Shown: piece by piece, positions 28,911-38,000 of the stretch | Numbering within the stretch: position 1 is the stretch's first letter | How the letters are laid out: every line of letters starts with the position of its first letter | NCBI RefSeq assembly: GCF_032118995.1 | Contig: NC_092659.1 | Location: forward strand, 8,845,177-8,909,176 | Reading direction: 5' to 3' | Source: Asterias amurensis | Lineage: Eukaryota; Echinodermata; Asteroidea; Forcipulatida; Asteriidae | Length of the DNA stretch: 64,000 nt | Program-made: the position numbers and the translations under genes | The notes under the pieces: generated by a model | Databases searched by the model: none | What the model was told of the DNA's origin: nothing | What the model saw: only the letters and a program-made list of their open reading frames with translations

Positions 28911-29104
28911 ATAGACCGTATTGAATATCCACAGAAAGTCGCCATCTTGTAGGTCAAACCGTATGCGCGTCTACACGCGAACATCAAAGAAACACGCAAC
29001 GTTCCCGGTTTGATTTCTACAGCGCAAGCATGCACACTCACACGCACACGCCATCTTGTAGGGCAAATATTTGGATGGTGACATCATATTCAAAACGGTC
29101 TATA
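28911..29104. repeat. Fold-back element
   Basis: The ends ATAGACCGTATTGAATAT and ATATTCAAAACGGTCTAT are inverted, with CGCCATCTTGTAGG occurring twice inside (about 28941 and 29049). The interior is CpG-rich. Confidence 0.6.
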
Positions 29105-30963
29105 CAGTAAATGTACATGTAAGCCGTTTTGAGATGACATGTATGGTTGAGACATTTCTTGTTTGGGTATGTACACCGAATACAAACAGTGTACTCCTAC
29201 ATCATACGTAGTGGTCACCATACCTCGAAAAGGCTAATGACGTTGAATTCTCTAACAGAACTTTGATTTCCATGATGTATTATGTTTGATTTTGGTTTAA
29301 ATTATTATATACAACTATCAACTTAGCAACTGCTGTACAATTTATAAGTAGAGTGTGGACAGAGTTAGAAAGACTCATTTAACAAAAAGGCCCGGGGAGT
29401 TTGCATAGCTGTAGCTAGCCACGTTATCATGACTGTACAGCTATGGAAAGTCATTTACGACCTCAGCCTTTAAAACGTGGGTCACCTTGTAATATAACTT
29501 CCTAACTTACGTTCAACTAGATATGACCCCTTTCAAGAGGCAAGTTGCACTACAAGGGAAGGGGGGATGTCGGTCCCCCAGGATAATTGAGGCAGGGTCT
29601 CATCAGTGATTCATTTCCTGAATAGAAAGCATGGCAGGAAAGTGGTGATTCCCAGTCACTTTCATACCCATTCCCATGTGGTAAAGATCCAAAGAGATTA
29701 GACTACTACTACAACCAATATCTGGGAACAATACAATACTTTTAAATGGTGTTTGAAGCTTTGCATGGTCACACATTAAACCAAAATTATCGTAGTCAAT
29801 AAAAAAAATTTTTTTTTACACCAATATTTAGTTGAGCCTGCCCAATTTGGGCTATGCATACCAAATTCTTTACAATTGTACCCGCTTGCTACAACATGTA
29901 GTGCCCAACAGACAATATTTTCCTGCCCTGTAACGCAGGAAAATACATATTTCCAGATGCCTAAACGAGCACGTACCGAGTATTTGCGATAAGGTCTTTT
30001 GCGCTTGGCACACCACTTTGGATTCTCCAACAGTTAGGCTGCATACTGGTAATCAATGGTTTGCTACGCGCAATGCTGGTTCCCCAAAACCAATGTTTTC
30101 AGACATGTTGGTTATCGTTGACCAGCGTTGCATCCAGCGAATCAGACATTTGTTACTGAAATGTGTAAAAATTTATAACATAAATAACGGTTAGAATTTA
30201 TTTACTTTTTGCAAACGAAAAACTGTAGTCGATTTACTGGACTTGCGCAATGCTCAAAGACAATACACTGTACAGAGAACAGGGAGAACCTAAATAATTT
30301 GGTGATATCTGGTTTCAAAAAACTCGAACTGCAGGCATGCAAATCATAAAATGGGAAGGGAAAAGTTCCAAAAGGTGTTTGTGACCTGGCTTTTTAGTGG
30401 TGTGGAGAAGATAGTGCAACACACCTCACAAGTTCTGGCTGGGTAAGACTCAGATCAGAGTAAGAAGCCAGTCACACCAACCAAGTTATTTAAACAATTG
30501 TTAATGATCATAAAGCTATGATCATCTATTAGTAGTCGTATTTAGACCATGTCCTTCCTCCATGTGGTGAATAGCCTATTAGACTTTTTTAGAGTAGACA
30601 ATTTAGACGATCACGATGGTATAAAAATAAAACCTGCAAAAAATGCCACAACTTCAAAGTTCAACAATCAAGACAAGTCACACATACGAGAGTTGGAACA
30701 CAAACCAATATTCCAACAATGATATACATGGATATTATAGCATATTATAGTAAAGTCAACTATCAAGACATCTTCAGACAAATGAAAATAAGGAAACAAA
30801 CTGTTAAAAGTAGTGGTTGAAACGAGAAAGTTGAGAAAACCCAACAGAAAATTGGAGGGCGCCCTCAAAATCGGCGATCGGATCGTGCCCATAAAAAAGC
30901 AAGCTCTAAAATTTTAAGCACAAAAACGTTTCGAAACAACCAACAACGAAATGAAATAATTAC

Positions 30964-31087
30964 CCCAGCTCTTCGCATTTCGGCCTAGAACCTCTCCCTT
31001 CTCTGAATCCCATACAAAAATACGGAATGCTGCCCAATTTGTTCGGACATTATCCATAAAACTTGGCTTGTTTTCTTCACCACCCAT
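30964..31087 (-). CDS. ATP1B: ATP1B first exon (cytoplasmic N-terminus) for the minus-strand cassettes
   Basis: This exon encodes residues 1-41 plus one base (phase 1). The short cytoplasmic tail begins MGGEENKPSFMDNV and ends with the family's pre-membrane motif FVWDSEKGEVLGRNAKSW. The start codon has a strong context (AAC ATG G). The donor GTAATTATT follows AGCTGGG. Exon 2 of cassette B (9 kb away) and of cassette A (20 kb away) both join in frame. Only this one recognisable exon 1 exists for the two cassettes. A missed exon 1 for A cannot be excluded by eye. Confidence 0.92.
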
Positions 31088-32780
31088 GTTGAGTTCTTAT
31101 CCGTACACCGGCGAAATTAGCGAGAGAGAGAAAATTTGTGCATGAGCAATGTATGCAACCCCCCGCGCACACCGACGTCGAATCACACAGCATAAAAACA
31201 CACACGAGAGAAAAATGCATGAGTTACAGACTGGTACCCTTTAAAGTATTCCATAAAATTTGTATTCAAACTAATAATTGGTCACTGTAAATACGTCTGG
31301 GCGTATGACAACTCACTGGTACCTTTTGCTTTTGGTTACCAGTGAGTGCGCTCATTATGCAAATTAGGGAGGGGGAACGTCGCGGTCGTAAAACCAATAC
31401 CTGTTTTGTTAGAAGTTGCCATTGGTTGATAAATGGTTCATTGATCGAGAGCGCCTGTTGTGAGCACACACGCCGTACCTGGGCCACCGGGGCAGTCCAC
31501 GCCCATGCTTTAATACCCAAATTTGTGTTTGGAAAAAAGAGGTTCTGCAGAAAGAAAAAAAATGTTGTGGTGGCCGGGAAGACTGGGGTGATGATGACGA
31601 TGAAATAGCCATGGGCGGGGGTGGGGTGAAATAGTGCTGGTTCTGATATAATGCATACTCTCCACATATCGGGATGTACACACGCAGGTGACTGAGCAGC
31701 AAGGTTGACATAAAAGTGCCCCCTTATGTCCATAGCTTGAAGTTTTCCCTTAAACATACCAAGCTTGTTAATAAACATGTCATTTTGAGTAGACTAACTT
31801 TGCAATACAAATCCATCCATCACAGAGTTGCAATTGATGTTGACCAATTATAAGTTGAATTGATAAAGGGGGCACAATCTCAACTAAACAATTATCCTCA
31901 ATTTCCATAGGCTAAATCTTGAGTAATTCCGCAAACTGAAAAAGCAAACCCGCCACAGAATTCTTGCATAGCGCCCTCTTTCGGTGAAACCATGCACGCA
32001 CTGTTTGTGGCCACGATCCAGTGAGAGCCCAATAAAAGCTTGGAGGTAGAAATATAAAAGGGATCAGTAAAAGAAAAATGTTGCCCAATAATTGTGACCC
32101 CGGGGTTGTTGACTTCCGTTGGATGACATCGGCCCTGAAATAATGGTCCACTTACCGAGTGTATTGCACAATTAATTTCAGATTGATTCTCAGACGTTTG
32201 GAAAATTACACATGTGTAGGGGTGTTTTATTAGGAGGGGCTCCCAAATCAAATTTAGTAGTGGATAAAAGTTCAAGAGTGAATAAATAATTTCCTTTTTA
32301 CTGTTAAAAGCTGTGATTCTTTTAAGTTGTTTGTGTATCTTTTAGTTTAGCATTTTGCACAGCAGCTACCTTGTGATACAATGGGAGTTTATTTAGTGGA
32401 TACACCCGGAAAGCCCACTGCCAATTCATGTTGAAGGAAGCGTGGGCCCGTTTTAAAGAGGTTATCTAGACAAAATTAATTGTTGATGTTTATCACAGAG
32501 GTACCACATAAAAATAGAGGCATACTCTTTTGGTACTACCTTTTCGGCATTACAGTGAGTCCTAACACCACAAAGCAATAGGCCCACCGTGCAGAGAATT
32601 ATTTACCATTCTGTTTTTCATGTCATTAACTTTTTCCGTGCGATGGGAGAAGAGTGCCACTTTAAGGATGATGAAATTTGTAACGGAAGAGCGTAACAAA
32701 ATAGTAGGCCTACTTCCACTTACATGTTTAGAACAATCAAGTAGAGTCATTCACTCATTCAAAGAAGAGAATTGGTTACA
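31088..32780. promoter_or_regulatory. Divergent promoter region between the minus-strand gene and gene C
   Basis: These 1.7 kb separate two head-to-head start codons. The part next to the minus-strand gene is CpG-rich with a GAGAGAGAG tract. An octamer ATGCAAAT is at 31357-31364. A hairpin (ACTCACTGGTA against TACCAGTGAGT) lies at 31311-31347. No clear TATA box was fixed for either gene. A 170-codon minus frame (31266-31778) has no family signature and is not called. Confidence 0.45.
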
Positions 32781-33456
32781 ATGGCCGAGCAAATTGAAGT
32801 CTCACCTCTAGAAGAACCAGAAGCAGAACGGCCCGATGGGGAGCAGCCCAAAAAGCCTCTAGAAGAGGGTGTAGAACCGGCAACAGAACAGCCCGATGAG
32901 GAGCAGCCCCAAACGAATACAGAAGGGGGTGCAGAACCAGCAGAAGAACAGCGCGATGAGCAGCCCCAAACGCCCACAGGAGGTGCAGAACCAGTAGCCG
33001 TACAACCCGACGAGGAGCAGCCCAAAAAGCCTCTAGAAGAGGGTGTAGAACCGGCAGCAGATCAGCCCGATGGGGAGCAGCCCCAAACGCCTATAGAAGG
33101 GGATGCAGAACCGGCAGCAGAACAATCCGGTGGGGAGCAGACTAACAATTCTACAAAAGGGAATACAGAACCAGTTGCAGAACCAGTAGCAGAACAACCC
33201 GATGGGGGCCCGCCCAAAAAGCCTGCAGATGGGGGTGCAGAGCCAGCAGCAGAACAGCCCGATGCTGGAGTGCAGCCCAAAAAGCCTACAGAAGGGGGTG
33301 TAGAACCAACAGCAGAACCGGCTGCAGAACGGCCCGATGGGGAGCCGCCCAAAAAGCCTCTTCTCACAACGATCAGAGAAGAGTGGCACAGCTTTCATAC
33401 ATTTGTGTGGAATTCTGAAAAGAAGGAGTTTATTGGACGAACTGGCAAGAGCTGTG
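32781..33456 (+). CDS. ATP1B: Gene C exon 1 (repeat domain plus pre-membrane tail)
   Basis: Start chosen at ATG 32781 (MAEQIEVSPLEEPEAERPDG), which has a strong context (ACA ATG G); the frame upstream has only a TTG. The repeat unit approximates EPAAEQPDGEQPKKPLEEGV, with variants QPQTNTEGGA and QTNNSTKGNT. The exon ends in phase 1 before GTAAGTTTTC. At DNA level it is a roughly 60-base coding minisatellite. In the tail, the Trp seen in exon 1 of the minus-strand gene (AKSW) is Cys (GKSC). Confidence 0.93.
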
Positions 33457-34977
33457 GTAAGTTTTCTCTTTAATCTCTTCTTCGGGTTTTCAGTGAAAAA
33501 ATGAATTTATTTTCACTTTGCTAGAGTTTTAGGATTTGCACAACGGGGTATGAACAGAACTTATGTTATTGCGAAGATATTTAATTGGTGTGTATACTTC
33601 ATTATATCTTGTTTTAGTCGGCACACCAATGTCAATGATTTTTCCTTATCCTGGTGTTTTATTTCATTCTTTTAATCCCCAATATGATGCCCTTTTTTCC
33701 AATAAAACTAACGTGTGAAAAAAAATCATTTTGAAAAGGTGGTCGCGTACTGAGATATTGCCGAAATTCTGAAGCGACTTGTTGTCCAAGCAGGAATAAT
33801 TATCACTAATAAGAGTTCGCAATCTGATACAGTAACGCTTCTCAGATTAAACTTTGTTTTGGGGCATAAAAACTTATAACCAATACTTCGAAGTGAAATG
33901 TTTCTGTAAATGCTTATAGACACTGGACACTATTGGTAATTGTCAAAGACCAGTCTTCTCACTTGCTGTATCTCGTCATACGCATGAAATAACAAACCTG
34001 TGAAAATTTGAGCTTAATCGGTCATCGAAGTTGCGAGATAATAATGAAAGAAAAAACACCCTTGTCACACGAAGTTGTGTGCTTTCTGATGCTTGATTTC
34101 GAGACCTCAAAATCTAAATCTGAGGTCTCGAAATCAAATTCAAGGAAAATTACTTCTTTCTCGAAAACTATGGCACTTAAGAGGGAGCTGTTTCTCACAA
34201 TGTTTTATACTCTCCACCTCTCCCCATTACTCGTTACCAAGTAAGGTTTTATGCTTTTTATGCTAACAATTATTTCGAGTAATTAGCCATAGTGTCCACT
34301 GCCTTTAAAACTGTCGGAAGTTGCTGTATAGGCTTAACCAAACGTTGACGACATTGCCATTAATTTTACGAGTGATCATCAAAGGTAACTTCCCTTTAAG
34401 TTTTAGTTCAGAACTTCGTTCTTTCATATTTATTGTGTAAACAAATATTAATATAGCGTTGAAACTTGTTCACATTGTCAGAATTGTAAACAATTATAAA
34501 TACTGATCTCCTGAAGTTGTGTACCTTCCCTGAATTGTCTGTTAAAGAATACATGAAAGGGAAAACAAACACGTAGGCCCATATTATGTTGTGGTTGACA
34601 AAATAAAGTATTAGCCAAAACTTAATGTGCATGTACATGTACTGTACATATTACAAAAAACCAAAACCAAACGGGAAATGGCCTTCAACTGTTAGAAACA
34701 TCCTCTCTTTTTTGCTATCTGTATCAGGAAGTTTATTGTGATCAATTTCACCTCAGGATAACGTAGTCTTAATATCAAGGCTCTTGCGGCTCCCCGGATA
34801 GTATACAAACACGAAACGGCTAGGCATGTCACGAAATAATATTGTTTAAAATCATTGTAAAAAGTCGAAAAATTACCTAAAAGGTCTATACAGCTAAATT
34901 GACACAATCTTCAGTAACACCATACGTGGCGGTGGCGGTAGCGGCAACATGCAGCAACAACAGCATATAAGCAACAT

Positions 34978-35010
<33 letters not shown>

Positions 35011-38000
35011 GTGACAACTTCAACGACAACGACAACGACAACAACAACGACAACACAATGACAATGCTCACGACGACAGCGACGGCGACGACGACAACAG
35101 CAACATCAACAGCAACATCCAGCAACAGCAACAACAACAATAGATGCTAAATAAATGTGTTATGGTTTTCTTTTGTTTTTCACAGCGCAGATTACTTTGT
35201 TTTACATTTGTTTCTACACGTGTTTGGCCGGATTCTGGGCAGCTATGTTCGCCATTTTTTACCAGACAGTTTCCCTGGAAAGACCGAAGTACACATCCCT
35301 CATTACTCCACCAGGTAAGAAAGCTAAAACACAGTCCCAAGTATACTGTTAACTTAAACAGCGCCCTCTTTTGAATTCCTTCGGCATCCTTGCTATGATT
35401 ATGCAGATCCCAGGTTAATCATAATAAACTGTCCCAATCGGGGTTTACTTATAATCTGGTTGAAACTAAACTTCCCTTTATAGGGGTACCAGCCGTACCC
35501 AATCGGGTAGGGAAGGGTCACAACTGATGAATTGAAACAGTGCCGCATTGTGGCCGTGTCAAAATTCGGCGCCCTTGCACTAGACTTGATTCAAGTCCCA
35601 TTCTCGTGTGAGAGGTCCCTAAGCATAATTATACCCCAAGTTATTATGGGTGCGTTCGTTTAGCTTCCCTGGGTCGACCCCGGTGTGTGGCATTTTTGAT
35701 TCCCAGGACGAACGTGGGTAATTGTCTGCACACGTTTGTCCTGGAAAAAAAACCCCGCTACACACCGGGGTCGACCCAGGGAAGCTAAGCGAACGCACCC
35801 TATAAAACAACACGTAGCATACAGTGCTGCGCGCTCGCCGTCAAATAATGTGGTCCAGAGAATGCAGAGCATCACAAAACAGTATTTTCCTGGGGATGGC
35901 ACGGGATTGGGCCTTGAGTCAAGTCTACCCTTGCACCTAAGCGGAGAATGGTGATCGTAAGCCAAGCGCAGAATTCGGCGTCAAGCAGAGCCATGAAATT
36001 GGGCCTTGACGTCACACTTCAAGCCATTATACACTTTCGGTTAACAGTATTGTCCAAGTCCCACACTTCGTGTGTATCACAACTTATATATAAAATAACA
36101 ATCCTGTGGAAATTTAGGCTCAATCGGACATCGGAGTCGGGAGACGGGAAAACCCACTCCTGTTTTCGCGCGTATCACCGTGTCATGACATGTGTTTATA
36201 ACAAATCCGTAATTCTCGCTAACGAGAATTTATATTGTTTTACCGTTTTCTCAAAAAGTAAAGCAATTCATGGACTAATATTTCAGAGAAGTCTTTCACC
36301 ATTACCTTCTGTATAAAACCCTGTAAATTATTTGTAAATCTGTGAACTTTTTTTTTCTGTACCGAAAGGGTCCAATGGCTTTAAAGGCAGTGGACACTAT
36401 TGGTAATTACTAAAAATAATTATTATCATAAAACCTTTCTTGATTACGAGCAATGGGGAGAGGTTGATAATATAAAACACTGTGAGAAACGGCTCCCTCT
36501 GAAGTGCCATAGTTTTTGCGAAAGAAGTAATTTTCCATGAATTTGATTTCGAGACCTCAAGTTTGGAACTTGAGGTCTCGAAATCAACCATCTAAACACA
36601 CACAACTTAGTGTGACAAGGGTGTTTTTTCTTTCATTATTATCTCGCAAGTTCGATGACCGATTGAGCTCAAATTTTCACAGGTTTGCCATTTTATGCAT
36701 ATGTTGAGATACACCAACTGTGAAGACTAGTCTTTGACAATTACCAATAGTGTCCACTGCCTTTAAAGGCTCGTGAATAACGCCAAAGAGGTGCCTCTAG
36801 CATAGGTCAATCCCCAGTCCATAATCACCTTTCACATGGAGAGATACGCATTTAAACCCTACATTATATTAAAGCGAGTCATATATGTACATTTCCATGA
36901 TCTGTGTTATTATTGGTCGAGTTGGTGCTCGGCAGCTGCATCCACATCACCTCGTACAAATCAGTGAAACACAAATTAAAGGGAAGGTACACGTTTGGTA
37001 ATTGTCAAAGACCAGTCTTCTCACTTGGTGTATCCCAACATAAGCATAAAATAACAAGCCTGTGAAAATTTGAGCTCAATTGGTGGTCGAAGTCGCGAGA
37101 TAATAATGGGAGAAACAACAACCTTGTTGGATGAACGAATTTGTGTGCTTTCATATAGGAATAAAAGACCTTTGGCTAGAAGTCTTGTTTTATTTTAGTG
37201 AGAAATTACCTCTTTCTGAAAATCTATGCTACTTCAGAGGGAGCCGTTTCTCATAGTGTCTTATACCATCAACATCTCTCCAATGCTCGTTACCAAGTCA
37301 GTTTTTAAGTTAATATTTGTTTTGAGACACCAAACGTGTACCTTCCCTTTAATATGGACAGATTACGTCACTGCACGCTTATGTAATGACACCCTTGTTG
37401 ACAATGAAATTACATGGTTCTAAAGCAAGTACCTGTTTTTATCGCCTTCTATCTATACGCGTCCGCGCAAATAATGAAATATTTCCGGTGTTTACTATTT
37501 TCAGGTTTGAATGTGATGCCGTATTCTGTCGATGGTAAACTGATCCAGTACGGAACGACGGAGGATAGAGCAAGAATTAAGGAAGAAATCCAGAAAAATG
37601 TTCTTAATGGTAACTTTCATATTATGACGTCCAATAAGAGACATCGTGAGATGGGTCTTTTTCATTCATTTTTCTCTTACAATTTCGATGACCCGACTGA
37701 GTCATAATTTACACAGATACATGTTGCATTTTGGGTCGCACCTAGTGAAAAAAAAAACTGGTCTTTGATAATAATCAAAGGTCAAGTGCCTTTAACCAAC
37801 ATACTAACATTACACTGTTTATCTTAAAGCCACCTGGAAATAGAGTTTTTTTTCTTTCAAACATAAGAGTATATGCTTACGAACAATAAAACAATTTTTT
37901 TAGTAATTGTTTGTCACGATTTATATGTTAAAAAAATATATAAAGTTTTTGGGGGCTGACTCCGTCTACCCCTTTTGTGACGTCAATCGAGGCAGACTTA

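Larger units (their letters stand above)
20878..30963. other. First intron upstream of cassette B (about 10 kb)
   Basis: No further exon is recognised. It holds the GTTAGGACGAG palindrome (21574-21717), a family D MITE (22091-22474), a lone MITE end at 26570 (TTAAAGGGACAGTACACGCT), a family C MITE (27875-28212) and a fold-back (28911-29104). It also holds a pair of inverted related blocks (21020-21170 and 27000-27130). TACATGTA-type words are unusually common throughout. Short open frames here carry no family signature. Confidence 0.55.
33457..35185. other. Gene C intron 1
   Basis: It holds a TTAA MITE (33915-34308) and a CA-rich simple repeat (34943-35140) that ends 45 bases before the exon 2 acceptor. 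A TGCTAAAT sequence after the repeat is a reasonable branch point. Confidence 0.7.
35315..37504. other. Gene C intron 2
   Basis: It contains a short MITE (35648-35800), two TTAA MITEs joined at one shared TTAA (36018-36384 and 36381-36766) and a third (36976-37352). Most of the intron is therefore mobile-element DNA. Confidence 0.75.

Noticed and set aside
31266..31778. 170-codon minus-strand frame between the divergent genes
   Set aside because: Composition is low-complexity in places (Pro/Ser/Phe runs), there is no motif, and it overlaps the divergent promoter region; no evidence that it is translated.
33033..33398. Cys/Phe/Gly-rich minus-strand frames of about 100-120 codons
   Set aside because: They are the antisense shadow of the gene C exon 1 coding repeat, with no splice or start support of their own.
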